Shown: positions 24,778 through 34,092 of the stretch, piece by piece | Layout of the letters: every line of letters begins with the position of its first letter | How positions within the stretch are numbered: position 1 is the stretch's first letter | DNA from: CAVQWH01 sp963718685 | Lineage (GTDB): Bacteria > Patescibacteriota > Saccharimonadia > Saccharimonadales > Saccharimonadaceae | Direction: 5' to 3' | Length of the DNA: 64,000 nt | Assembly: GCA_963718685.1 (NCBI GenBank) | Contig: OY970356.1 | Span: forward strand, 496,001-560,000 | The notes under the pieces: generated by a model | Seen by the model: only the letters and a program-made list of their open reading frames with translations | What the model was told of the DNA's origin: nothing | Databases searched by the model: none | Program-made: the position numbers and the translations under genes

Positions 24778-25404
24778 CTACGTGTCGAGATGCTTAACAT
24801 CCTCAAGACGCTCTTGAGCTATTACGAGATTTTCTTCAATCCTTTCGAACTCCCCCCTTTTCAGAGTGTCGTCTTTCGGAAGTTGCTCTTTGAGAAAAGG
24901 AATTTGAACTTTGGCTGCTTTTAGGTGAGACTCAAGAGCTTTCATTGAATCGTAAGGAGTTGAAAAACTCTCAATTATCTCTTCACGAACCGCCTTTGGG
25001 TCTACCTTGAGCTCCTTGAGAACTTCGGCAGCAACGCCTTTATTCTCACGAACAATTGCGAGCACAATGTGCCCCACCGCAACGAAATTGTGCCCAAGAC
25101 CGAGGGCCTCGCGAATCGAAGTCTCAAAAATCCGTTCTACCTCCTTGCTAAAAGGAAGGGAGCCGCCAGGTCGCTTTTGGGAGTGATTCTCCCTCTTTTG
25201 AACTTTTCCTCCCAAGGCATCGTGTATTGCCTGTTGAGTAACTCCCATGGAAGCCAATACTGGAGGAGCTGCTCCGTGGCTTTCCATATAAACCACACTC
25301 AGCAGCAGGTGCTCAGTAGTCACGTAACTACTACTAAGCTGCCTCGCTTCGTCGTGAGCCTTAACAACCGTCTGCCTAGCAGACTCAGTAAATCGCTCAA
25401 ACAT
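24778..25404 (-). CDS. Stand-alone Clp N-terminal domain protein, copy 2
   Basis: 208 residues from MFERFTES. Two Clp-N repeats are visible: FERFTESARQTVVKAHDEARQLSSSYVTTEHLLLSVV and PFSKEVERIFETSIREALGLGHNFVAVGHIVLAIVRENKG. A charged tail follows (RGEFERIEENLVIAQERLEDV). The frame could extend to 25470, but the Shine-Dalgarno region GAGGCGGCGAG before 25404 matches that of copy 1. It is a tandem duplicate of the next gene; proteins are clearly diverged while leaders remain similar. Confidence 0.87.
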   Translation of the reverse strand: MFERFTESARQTVVKAHDEARQLSSSYVTTEHLLLSVVYMESHGAAPPVLASMGVTQQAIHDALGGKVQKRENHSQKRPGGSLPFSKEVERIFETSIREALGLGHNFVAVGHIVLAIVRENKGVAAEVLKELKVDPKAVREEIIESFSTPYDSMKALESHLKAAKVQIPFLKEQLPKDDTLKRGEFERIEENLVIAQERLEDVKHLDT

Positions 25405-25521
25405 CTCGCCGCCTCTTTTCTGTAAGTAGTAAGTAGGGTAAATTTTGAGATCCAAGGATTTGAACCTCATATCCGTTTACTTAAAATGCGTTAAACTGCC
25501 CACCGGGTTTAATTAGAAGTT

Positions 25522-25550
25522 ATTATAGATTATTTTCTTGATTTTGTAAA
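25522..25550 (-). promoter_or_regulatory. Promoter of ClpN copy 2
   Basis: TTTACA and a consensus TATAAT are separated by 17 bases. The leader pairs GAGGT with ATCTC around a 12-base loop; copy 1 has GAGAT at the same place, so the small stem is kept. Confidence 0.82.
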
Positions 25551-25594
25551 CACAAGCTCAGCCACCAAAGCCTCTATGCGCTATACTGAAGAGT

Positions 25595-26239
25595 ATGATA
25601 ATCGGTGTTTTTGATTCCGGCATCGGCGGCAAAGCTCTGGCTAGTGAACTGCAAAAAACATTTCCTAAGGCCAAGCTGATCGTAGTGAACGACAAGGCCC
25701 ATGTTCCCTATGGAGACAGAGCTCCTTCGAAAGTCATTCGCCTTACCGATGCTGCTATTCAACCTTTGCTAGATGAAAGCTGTGACGTTATCGTAATAGC
25801 CTGCAACAGTGCAAGCGCCATAGCTATCGGCACTTTAAGAAAGACTTACCCCGAGCAGCTATTCATCGGCATCGAGCCAATGGTAAAAACTGCGGCAGCT
25901 CACACCAAAAGTCAGGTTATTGCCGTTTGCGCCACGCCCGTTACTCTTAGTAGCGAGCGTTACCAAAAATTGGTTCAAAAACACGCCGCACATTTAACAA
26001 TCATTGAGCCAGACTGTAGCCAGTGGGCTTACATGATTGAAAATAACGTTTTAAACAAAGAAAAAATCAAAGAAGTTGTTGAAGATGTTTGTATGCAGGG
26101 AGCTGACGTTATAGTGCTAGGTTGTACTCATTATCACTGGATAAAAGATTTAGTCACTCAAATTGCCGATGGCCGTGCAGAAGTTTTGGAACCGTCCGAG
26201 GCAATCGGCAGACGTGTTAAACATTTGCTAGGAGTCTAG
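25595..26239 (+). CDS. murI: Glutamate racemase
   Basis: 214 residues, somewhat short for the family. The two catalytic cysteines are in IACNSASA and LGCTHYHW, and the N-terminal GVFDSGIGG is diagnostic. It makes D-glutamate for peptidoglycan, which matches the convergent murD gene it overlaps by 12 bases. TATACT lies 7 bases before the ATG with no Shine-Dalgarno. Confidence 0.93.
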   Translation: MIIGVFDSGIGGKALASELQKTFPKAKLIVVNDKAHVPYGDRAPSKVIRLTDAAIQPLLDESCDVIVIACNSASAIAIGTLRKTYPEQLFIGIEPMVKTAAAHTKSQVIAVCATPVTLSSERYQKLVQKHAAHLTIIEPDCSQWAYMIENNVLNKEKIKEVVEDVCMQGADVIVLGCTHYHWIKDLVTQIADGRAEVLEPSEAIGRRVKHLLGV

Positions 26240-27520
26240 CTTTTCAACTTCATTTATAAATTCTTCGCCGCGAGCTTCGTAGTTTTTAAACATGTCAAAA
26301 CTGGCACAAGCCGGGCTTAAGATTACTACATCGCCCGAGCTTGCCAGTTCGCTGGCTTTCGCTACTATATCGTTCATAGTTACGCTCGACAAAACTTCAT
26401 AGTTTTCAAATCCGACGTCGTCTAAGTTGCATTTAATGTTTTCGGCTTCTTCGCCAATAATCAGAGCTTTCTTTATAGATAAACTCTTTATTTTAGTAGC
26501 AAGCCCGGCAAAATCAGAACCCTTGCTAGAGCCGCCTAAAATAACAACCTTTGGTTGCTCAAAGGCCTTTAGCGCCGCAATGGTAGAACCTGGCGTTGTC
26601 GCTATACTGTCGTCGTAATATTCAACTCCTTTTTTATTGGCAACAAATTTAAGCCTATGAGGCAGCCCATGGAATTGAGATAACCCTTCTTGAATAGCGG
26701 ACCCGTCTTGCGTCCACTGCCAAGCTACGGTAATTGCCGCACAAGCATTTTCAATGTTATGTTTACCGGGCAACTTAAGAGCTTCAATAGAACAGATTTT
26801 TTGTTGCTGATAGTAAAAGTAGCCGTCTTTTTCATACACATATCTTTCATCAGGGTATGGAATTTGTTTGCCCTTAGAGGCTTCGGCAATAGACCTAGAA
26901 ACATCATTTTTTGCGTAATATACCACCGAATCTTCCTTAGATTGAAACAACGCTATATTGCTCTTTGCACGCACATAATCTTCGTTATCGTCATGAACAT
27001 CCAGATGCTCTGGCTCTACCATCAATACCACCGCTATGTGCGGAGACATTTTTAAATCCCACAACTGAAAGCTGCTTAGTTCGTAAACTACAATATCGCC
27101 AGGTTGAATATCTTCTAAAACATCAAGCGCCGGTTCGCCAATGTTGCCAACTAGCCAAACTTTCTTGCCGGCAGCTTTTAAAATTTCGTTAATCAAACTA
27201 GCAGTCGTGCCTTTGCCTTTTGTGCCAGTTACGCCAATAATCGGCGCCGGGCAGTTTTCAAAAAACAGCTTTGTTACAGATGTAACTTTTCCGCTGACGC
27301 TGGCTTTTTTAGGATTTATAGCTGGCGTACGAATTGCTATATCAGCTTTAATGTTATCGAAGCTTTTCACTCCCCCATGAAACTCCACGTTCTCGGGTAA
27401 GGGCTTTTTTGGCTCAGGTTTATTTTCATAAACCACAAACTCGGCGGCAGGATACTTTTTTAAAAAGTATTTATAGGCACTTTCCGCTTCAATGCCATAT
27501 CCCAATAATGCTATTTTCAC
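26228..27520 (-). CDS. murD: UDP-MurNAc-L-Ala:D-Glu ligase
   Basis: 430 residues. The N-terminal Rossmann-like domain (IALLGYGIEAESA) precedes the ATP loop GVTGTKGKGTTASLI and the Mur ligase stretches YELSSFQLWDL, EPEHLDVHDD and PGKHNIENACAA. ATP-dependent addition of D-Glu to the muropeptide in the cytoplasm. Here it converges with murI, which supplies the D-Glu. Confidence 0.95.
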   Translation of the reverse strand: MKIALLGYGIEAESAYKYFLKKYPAAEFVVYENKPEPKKPLPENVEFHGGVKSFDNIKADIAIRTPAINPKKASVSGKVTSVTKLFFENCPAPIIGVTGTKGKGTTASLINEILKAAGKKVWLVGNIGEPALDVLEDIQPGDIVVYELSSFQLWDLKMSPHIAVVLMVEPEHLDVHDDNEDYVRAKSNIALFQSKEDSVVYYAKNDVSRSIAEASKGKQIPYPDERYVYEKDGYFYYQQQKICSIEALKLPGKHNIENACAAITVAWQWTQDGSAIQEGLSQFHGLPHRLKFVANKKGVEYYDDSIATTPGSTIAALKAFEQPKVVILGGSSKGSDFAGLATKIKSLSIKKALIIGEEAENIKCNLDDVGFENYEVLSSVTMNDIVAKASELASSGDVVILSPACASFDMFKNYEARGEEFINEVEKLDS

Positions 27521-27525
27521 GAGCT

Positions 27526-28812
27526 CTACTCCTCCTTAAACAAGGTAGCAACTTTTTCGCCCAGTCTGTCGACCTGTTCTTTTTCAGCGCTGCCCACACC
27601 GGCTAAAGCCCAGGTGTTTGATTGCAAGAATTCACAAGCCGTTTTGGAAATAGCCTCTCTGGTAATTCCACCAATCAGTTCCGGCATGCGTTCGTAATTT
27701 TTCACAAAACCGTCAAAGAAATAGCGCCCCGAATAAAAGCCGCTGATTTGTGAAACGGTCTGCGCGCCCATTTGATGACGGCCCAGCGCATATTGTTTAG
27801 CAGTTTCGATTTCTTGTTCATTTAATTGGCCGCCCAAAACCGCTTTCATTTCACGCACGATGATATCAAAAAGCGCATCTGCAGTTTCAAGGTTGACCTG
27901 CCCACCAAAATCCCACGCGCTGTCATGATCATATGCCGCAGTTTCAGAAAACAAGCTGTAAGCTAAGCCTTTTTTGCGGGCTGCGCCATAAATGCGCGAG
28001 TACATCGTTCCTGTTAAGATGTGGTTCAAACAGCCCATCGCATCATGTTCTTTGTCGTTGAGGCGTCGCGGTAAAACTAGCGATAAACCAAAGGTCAGAT
28101 TTGGCGACTCTTTGCGGCGGATTAAAGTCGGATTGGCGCTGGAAAGCTTCTCCTGGCCAACTTCGAATCTTTTACCGTGCGGTAGTTTCCAATCTTCCAA
28201 CTGGCGCAAAAGTTTTGCTTTTCGTCCATGTAAGCGGCCGGCAATTACAAACCGCAGATTTTCGGCCGTGTGAGTTCGCTTGTGATGCTTTTTAATGTCT
28301 TCCAGCGACACATTAGGAATAGTTTTAAGACGTTGATAATACGTTAAAATATCTTCGCCTAAAAGCTGCTGGATGCGCGGCCACAAAAGCCGCCCGTGGC
28401 TGTTTAAATATCCGGTTAGCTCGCTTTTTACATTGCCTTTTTCAGATTCTAACTCTTCTTCGTTGAAACGCGGCTGAGAAATCGCCAGTTGCTGTAAATC
28501 TAAGATTCGCTCCCACTCAAAATCTGCGCAATCCGACAAGTAAACTAGGCTTAAGTCGCTGGTATAGGCGTTATGGTAAGCACCGTTTTTGGTAAATTCC
28601 GCTTCGTAAGCATGCTCGTCTTTAAACCTGGCATTAGCGCCAAAAGCCATGTGCTCCATAATGTGCGCGGTTTCATAAACATCTTGTTTTTTGACAAATC
28701 GGTTACCAGCTCGAAAATGGAACTGAAAACTCATCACGGTTGCGCCCGGAACGTCAATCAAAAGACCTTTTGCTCCGCTACGCAACCTTACTTCCTGAAC
28801 TTTATGCTTCAA
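27526..28812 (-). CDS. M16 (insulinase-family) zinc peptidase
   Basis: 428 residues, two half-domains. The inverted zinc motif HIMEH (HxxEH) lies near residue 48, with the downstream Glu in ELESEKGNVKSEL. The second half lacks the motif, as is usual. It has no signal peptide, so it should be cytoplasmic. It sits 5 bases upstream of murD. Confidence 0.9.
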   Translation of the reverse strand: MKHKVQEVRLRSGAKGLLIDVPGATVMSFQFHFRAGNRFVKKQDVYETAHIMEHMAFGANARFKDEHAYEAEFTKNGAYHNAYTSDLSLVYLSDCADFEWERILDLQQLAISQPRFNEEELESEKGNVKSELTGYLNSHGRLLWPRIQQLLGEDILTYYQRLKTIPNVSLEDIKKHHKRTHTAENLRFVIAGRLHGRKAKLLRQLEDWKLPHGKRFEVGQEKLSSANPTLIRRKESPNLTFGLSLVLPRRLNDKEHDAMGCLNHILTGTMYSRIYGAARKKGLAYSLFSETAAYDHDSAWDFGGQVNLETADALFDIIVREMKAVLGGQLNEQEIETAKQYALGRHQMGAQTVSQISGFYSGRYFFDGFVKNYERMPELIGGITREAISKTACEFLQSNTWALAGVGSAEKEQVDRLGEKVATLFKEE

Positions 28813-28863
28813 ACGAAATTTCTCCTGCCTGCCCGCCGCTTTACTTTTAGTTTAACAAATTAC

Positions 28864-31461
28864 TCAACGATTTTTCTTACGATTTTGTCTTTGCGTCTTG
28901 CGCTTCTTGCGCTTCACTTTCTTAGACTTGCTCACACTGCCGGTTTTCTTAACATTAAAGTTAGCTTCTTTGCCGCCGCTGGTTATTTCATTAACACCCG
29001 CTTCTACGGCGCCTTCTGCGGCTTTGGTAAGCTCGGTTTCGTAAGTTTCTTCTTGTTGCACAATGTCTGCTCTGGAAACATGCATAATCGCCTTCAAAAC
29101 TTCATTAGATAAAGTGTCTTGTAAAGAGTCGTAGAGTTTTTGTGATTCATGGCGATACTCTACCAACGGATCGCGCTGCCCCACGCTGCGCCAATGAATA
29201 CCCTCACGTAAATGCTGCATATTTTCCAAATGCTGCATCCACAAAGTATCTAAAATCTGCAGGTAAATCTCACGTTCGGCTGCGCGCATAATTTCGCTAG
29301 TAAGGGATTTTTCTTTCTTTTCATAAAGCTTTTTAACTGCCTTTAGGGCTGCGTCAAAACGTTCTTTGTCTTTTTTGATTGCACCGATTTTCTTGATTTC
29401 TTTATTTTCCAGCGGAAAAACGGTTTCAAATTCCTGGGCGAATTGCGGATTATTTTTTGCCGGCACAATCGTTAAAGTGCGCAGTTTATTTGCAATCAGT
29501 TTTTCAATTTCCGGCTTGATGTCTTCGCCTTCCAAAATGCCGCGGCGAATCTTGTAAACCGCGGTGCGGTGGCGGTTGATGACGTTATCGTATTGCACCA
29601 CGTTTTTTCGGGTGTCAAAGTTATAGCCTTCGACTCGTTTCTGGGCAGCTTCCAGGGTTTTAGAAACGGCTTTGTTTTGAATCGGCATGTCTTCTTCTAC
29701 TCCCAGGCGCTCCATGAGTTTAGCAATGCGTTCGCCCTGGAAAATCCTCATCAAATCATCTTCGGTAGAAACATAAAATTGAGTAACACCCGGGTCGCCC
29801 TGACGGCCGCCACGACCACGTAGCTGGTTGTCAATACGTCGTGCTTCGTGGCGTTCGGAACCAATCACCACCAAACCGCCCAGTTCCCGTACGCCTTTGC
29901 CAAGTACAATGTCAGTACCGCGGCCGGCAATGTTAGTAGCCAGCGTAACCGCGCCTTTTTCGCCGGCTTTGGCGACAGTCGCAGCTTCTCGTTCGTTATT
30001 TTTAGCATTTAAAAGCGCGTGTGAAATCTTTGCCCGGTTCAAAGCCTGGCTAATAAGTTCGTTCTTAGCAATCGATGCGCTACCGATTAACACTGGCCGG
30101 CCGGCTTTTTGGTGCTCGGCAACTTCTCTTACCAAAGCTTTGACTTTGCCAGCTTCGGTTTTGAAAATAAGATCATTGCGGTCTTCACGAACAATCGGTT
30201 TGTTAGACGGAATTTGCACCACTTCCAGGCCATAAATCTGTTGGAATTCTTCCGCTTCAGTATAAGCCGTGCCTGTCATACCGGAAAGTTTCTTATAAAT
30301 TCTAAAGTAATTCTGGAAGCTGATAGTAGCCAGTGTCATACTTTCTTGGAGCACCGGAACATTTTCTTTAGCCTCAATTGCCTGGTGCAAGCCTTCGTTA
30401 TAGCGCCGTCCTTGCATCAAACGACCGGTAAATTCATCAACGATTACTACTTCATTATCAGTAGTAACTACGTAATCTTTGTCTCGTTTAAACAGGGCTT
30501 GGGCACGCAAAGCTTGGTCCATGTGGTAAACCACGCGGACATTGTCCGGGCTGTATAAATTTTTTATTCCAAGCATTTTTTGAACTTTTTCAACGCCCTT
30601 GTCACTTAGCGCCACACTGCGGCGCTTCTCGTCTAAAACGTAATCTTCGGGCACTAATTTTTTAGCGGTAGCCGCAAATTGCATATAGCTTTCAGGGCTT
30701 TCCGCAGCCGGGGCGGAAATAATCAGCGGCGTCCTAGCTTCGTCAATTAAAATTGAGTCTACTTCGTCGACAATCGCAAAGTTAAGCTCTCGTTGTCGCA
30801 GCAGCTCAACTTCATTTACCATGTTGTCGCGCAGATAATCAAAACCGAACTCGTTATTCGTACCGTATGTAACATCAGCGTTATAAGCTTCCTTGCGCGT
30901 AGCCGGACGAAGCTTGCGTATGCGCGGATCGTCGTGGTCTTTGTTGTCGTACTTAGCATCGTAAATAAACGAAGCTTCATTAATAATTACTCCTGTTGAA
31001 AGGCCAAGAAAATCATAAAGCTCGCCCATCCAGCCGGTATCGCGCTGTGCCAAGTAATCGTTTACCGTCACTACGTGCACACCCTTGCCCGTCAGTGCGT
31101 TCAAGTAAACCGGCAGCGTCGCTACCAGCGTCTTACCTTCACCGGTTTTCATTTCAGCTACATCACCATCGTGCAAAGCCATGCCGCCAATTAGCTGCAC
31201 GTCAAAGTGACGCATGCCAAGCGTTCGGGTTGAAGCCTCTCGCACCAGAGCAAAAGCATCCGGCAAAAGGTCGTCTAGGTTAGTCTTTTTGTCTTCCAGT
31301 TGTTTTTTAAAAACCGCAGTTTGCTTTTTAAGCTGGGCATCGCTCATCTTGCGATATTTTTCTGTAAGATCATTAATAGCCGCGACACGCTTTTTAAGAC
31401 GCTTTAAAATACGCGCTTGCGGATCCCCAAATACTTTGGTTAAAACTTTTTTCATACTCAC
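28864..31461 (-). CDS. secA: Preprotein translocase ATPase SecA
   Basis: 865 residues. Walker A is MKTGEGKTLVATLPVYLNAL, Walker B region DEVDSILIDEARTPLIIS, followed by the preprotein cross-linking domain, TNIAGRGTDI and the helical wing. The C-terminus lacks the Cys-rich zinc tail and ends in a very basic stretch (KSKKVKRKKRKTQRQNRKK). It drives Sec export. TATAAT lies about 45 bases before the ATG. Confidence 0.97.
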   Translation of the reverse strand: MSMKKVLTKVFGDPQARILKRLKKRVAAINDLTEKYRKMSDAQLKKQTAVFKKQLEDKKTNLDDLLPDAFALVREASTRTLGMRHFDVQLIGGMALHDGDVAEMKTGEGKTLVATLPVYLNALTGKGVHVVTVNDYLAQRDTGWMGELYDFLGLSTGVIINEASFIYDAKYDNKDHDDPRIRKLRPATRKEAYNADVTYGTNNEFGFDYLRDNMVNEVELLRQRELNFAIVDEVDSILIDEARTPLIISAPAAESPESYMQFAATAKKLVPEDYVLDEKRRSVALSDKGVEKVQKMLGIKNLYSPDNVRVVYHMDQALRAQALFKRDKDYVVTTDNEVVIVDEFTGRLMQGRRYNEGLHQAIEAKENVPVLQESMTLATISFQNYFRIYKKLSGMTGTAYTEAEEFQQIYGLEVVQIPSNKPIVREDRNDLIFKTEAGKVKALVREVAEHQKAGRPVLIGSASIAKNELISQALNRAKISHALLNAKNNEREAATVAKAGEKGAVTLATNIAGRGTDIVLGKGVRELGGLVVIGSERHEARRIDNQLRGRGGRQGDPGVTQFYVSTEDDLMRIFQGERIAKLMERLGVEEDMPIQNKAVSKTLEAAQKRVEGYNFDTRKNVVQYDNVINRHRTAVYKIRRGILEGEDIKPEIEKLIANKLRTLTIVPAKNNPQFAQEFETVFPLENKEIKKIGAIKKDKERFDAALKAVKKLYEKKEKSLTSEIMRAAEREIYLQILDTLWMQHLENMQHLREGIHWRSVGQRDPLVEYRHESQKLYDSLQDTLSNEVLKAIMHVSRADIVQQEETYETELTKAAEGAVEAGVNEITSGGKEANFNVKKTGSVSKSKKVKRKKRKTQRQNRKKNR

Positions 31462-31560
31462 AGAGTCCCTCTAATTAATGCATTAGCAATCTGATGCCAT
31501 TATACGCGGTTTACCCTCAGGTTAAAAGGCTAACGAGATAGTTTATTGTTCAGTTTTATG

Positions 31561-31917
31561 CTAGCTGCCAAAACGTCTAAACAAACTGCGCTTGCCACGT
31601 TGCTGTAGGCGCTCGGCTTTATATTTTTTAAGTTGATTTTTTATTTTTTCTTCAACAATATCAATTGCTGCAAACATATTAACCGTTGATTCCTTGGCAG
31701 TTAAGATATGGTGAGGAGCGTGAAAAACTACATCGCATTCATATTTATTACCATGGCTACGATTAACTTGCTTTAGCTTCACGTCAACATGTAAGCTTTT
31801 GCGCGCATGACGCGGTAAATATTTATCTAGCCGGCCAATCTTCTTATTAACATAACGTTTGGTAGCTGCATCCAGCTCATAGCCACGAAGACCACTAAGG
31901 GTGATATTTTTAATCAT
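31561..31917 (-). CDS. hpf: Ribosome hibernation-promoting factor, short form
   Basis: 118 residues with the HPF/YfiA fold: NITLSGLRGYELDAATKRYVNKKIGRLDKYLPRHARKS...CDVVFHAPHHILTAKEST..AIDIVEEKIKNQLKKYK. The extra C-terminal dimerisation domain of long HPF is missing. It should bind the 30S decoding region in stationary cells. A strong AGGAGGAG precedes the ATG. Confidence 0.93.
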   Translation of the reverse strand: MIKNITLSGLRGYELDAATKRYVNKKIGRLDKYLPRHARKSLHVDVKLKQVNRSHGNKYECDVVFHAPHHILTAKESTVNMFAAIDIVEEKIKNQLKKYKAERLQQRGKRSLFRRFGS

Positions 31918-31973
31918 AGCTCCTCCTTTACTGCACTACTTTTCATCGTAGCACCTACTATAATTATACCTCT

Positions 31974-33272
31974 TTATAGCAAGGTAGAGCTACCCATATA
32001 AGAGCGTAGAGCTTCTGGAATTTCTACGTCGCCGTTTTCTTTTTGATAGTTTTCCAAAATGGCAATCGGCGTTCGGCTCAGAGCCAGTGCAGTAGCATCG
32101 TTGGTGTGAACAAGCTGAATGCTACCATCGCTCTTACGTACTCTGGTTTTAAGCCGGCGGGCTTGGTAGTCGGTCATATAGTCAGCTGTGTGAGTTTCGC
32201 GGTATTTATTCTGACCAGGCAGCCAGGCTTCAATATCCACGCCACGTGCGTTCGGTTTGCCAATATCTGCCATACACTTCATAACAACTTGATATGGTAG
32301 CCCAAGCATCTGCATAAGTTTTTCTTGGATAGCTATCATAAACAAATGCTCTTGCTTGCCTTCCTCGGCTAAACCTAAGGTTTCCATTTCCAATTTATCA
32401 AATTGGTGCATGCGGAACATACCTTCCATATCTTTACCGTAACTCCCCGCCTCACGTCTAAAACTTGTAGCGTAGCCTAAATAGCGAATCGGTAGTTCAT
32501 TTTCAGGTAAAATTTCATTCACATGCATACTACCTAGCACGTGCTCAGCACTGCCTTGCAGCCATAAATCTTCACCTTCAATCTTATATCTATCTTCACG
32601 CGGCTCTAACCTATCCATCGCGTCATAAATATCAGTACGAATCATATATGGCGGCAATACCGGACTAAAAGGTTTGTTGCTAACTTTAAGATTGTTTTCC
32701 TTTATGACTTCATCAATAAAAGCTTGGTCGGTTAGCTTGTCTAGTACGAATTGGATGATGGCAAAATGCAGCCTGACCAAATCACCTTTCAAATAATTAA
32801 ATCTTGCACCGGCAACTTTAGCTGCCCGCTCCTTATCAAGCCAACCTTTTTGCTGAGCAATTTCAGCATGATTTTTTGGTTTAAAATTAAATTCAGGTTT
32901 TTGGCCAACCGTTTTAACAACTACATTTTCTTCTTCATTAGTGCCGACTGGTACATCTTCTTCAGCCAAGTTTGGTATTTCTTTAAGAAGCTTTAAAAAT
33001 TCTTCTTCGGTTAAAGTAAGGTCGGCTTCCAAAGTGGCTAGTTTTTCTTTGATTTTCTTGCCTTCTTCTACCAGCTCAGGTGTTGGTTTGCCGCCCTTCA
33101 TCTTGCCGGCGACTTCATTACGTTTAGCACGCAATTCGTCGGCTTGCTGTTGCAACTTACGGCGCCTATCATCAACTTCCAAAATAAGGTCTACGTCTAT
33201 GTCGTAGCCTTTTTGTTTGCTGTTTTCTTTGACTCGCGCCGCATTATCGCGTACATAGCGAATATCTAACAT
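31974..33272 (-). CDS. serS: Seryl-tRNA synthetase
   Basis: 432 residues from MLDIRYVRDNAARVKENSKQKG. The N-terminal coiled-coil arm (about 30-105) is followed by class II motifs: FRREAGSYGKDMEGMFRMHQFDKLEME and GRTPIAILENYQ-like motif 3. An open frame extends to 33398, but it would overlap the next gene and TATACT lies 6 bases before the ATG at 33272. Confidence 0.95.
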   Translation of the reverse strand: MLDIRYVRDNAARVKENSKQKGYDIDVDLILEVDDRRRKLQQQADELRAKRNEVAGKMKGGKPTPELVEEGKKIKEKLATLEADLTLTEEEFLKLLKEIPNLAEEDVPVGTNEEENVVVKTVGQKPEFNFKPKNHAEIAQQKGWLDKERAAKVAGARFNYLKGDLVRLHFAIIQFVLDKLTDQAFIDEVIKENNLKVSNKPFSPVLPPYMIRTDIYDAMDRLEPREDRYKIEGEDLWLQGSAEHVLGSMHVNEILPENELPIRYLGYATSFRREAGSYGKDMEGMFRMHQFDKLEMETLGLAEEGKQEHLFMIAIQEKLMQMLGLPYQVVMKCMADIGKPNARGVDIEAWLPGQNKYRETHTADYMTDYQARRLKTRVRKSDGSIQLVHTNDATALALSRTPIAILENYQKENGDVEIPEALRSYMGSSTLL

Positions 33273-33288
33273 GGCTCTAGTATACCAG

Positions 33289-34068
33289 CTAATTAGACTC
33301 TGATCGGCTTTTCTCGGCTTCTCTTTCCTGACGGCGTGCAATCGCTCCTTCAACGCCATAAATTCTTTGGGATAAATCACTGTCAGTCCCGAAGCCACCT
33401 AAAGTCGCATCTAATAGTCCGCTGGTCACTTTGTCGTGCTGCGGTGTCATTCCCACCACTTCTACTAACTTTGCGCCATTCCCATAATTACCGCCAATAA
33501 TCACTTCTTCGCTAAGGTGCGGATCAGCCATGGCGGTTTGCCGACTAGTGTGGCAAGTAAAGCGAGTTGGGTCTTTATAGCTCATATTAGAACGTTCATA
33601 GACTATTGATAGCTTCAAGCTGTCACCTGTCGAATTTTCAACTTCGAGTGGATTCGGGTCGCGGCTGAAAATAACGTAACGCCTGGTCAATTCACTTTCT
33701 ACTTCATAGACCATCATCACAGAGTCAAAACCTTCGTTCAGGCGCTCTAAAGGAATCACTTGTTCGCCTTTTTTAGAATGGATTCTAGCCCTATAATTAG
33801 GCTGAACTTCTCTGTTACCAGAGTAATTGTAAATTGGCGGCAGAACAGCTTCGCGGCCCTTTCCTTCTTTGGACGTATCGATGTTACTGGAGCTTTCTCG
33901 CACCGAAACGTGAAAGCCGGGTACTGCCACATGATTTGGAGCGGTACCTAAAAATTGAATGGCTTCATAAGCTTTCTTGCCTAAAAAACGCATTGTTTTC
34001 TTTAACCGTGAAGGATGGTTAGGGCTATCATCAGCATAGCCACCTTCAAATTCGTGAGCTCCTAGCAT
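33289..34068 (-). CDS. Hypothetical protein
   Basis: 259 residues, soluble, no signal peptide or membrane helix. The middle looks like a beta-rich fold (PNYRARIHSKKGEQVIPLERL...MMVYEVESELTRRYVIFSRDPN). The ends are polar. No family recognised. It lies directly upstream of serS; TAAAAT is 6 bases before the ATG. Confidence 0.6.
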   Translation of the reverse strand: MLGAHEFEGGYADDSPNHPSRLKKTMRFLGKKAYEAIQFLGTAPNHVAVPGFHVSVRESSSNIDTSKEGKGREAVLPPIYNYSGNREVQPNYRARIHSKKGEQVIPLERLNEGFDSVMMVYEVESELTRRYVIFSRDPNPLEVENSTGDSLKLSIVYERSNMSYKDPTRFTCHTSRQTAMADPHLSEEVIIGGNYGNGAKLVEVVGMTPQHDKVTSGLLDATLGGFGTDSDLSQRIYGVEGAIARRQEREAEKSRSESN

Positions 34069-34092
34069 AGGGCTATTTTACAATAAAACAGT

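Noticed and set aside
25420..25470. tRNA T-arm-like sequence GAGGTTCAAATCC on the minus strand in the ClpN leader
   Set aside because: No acceptor, D or anticodon arms can be placed at the right distances, and the second leader copy carries the same block with changes. It is part of the duplicated leader.
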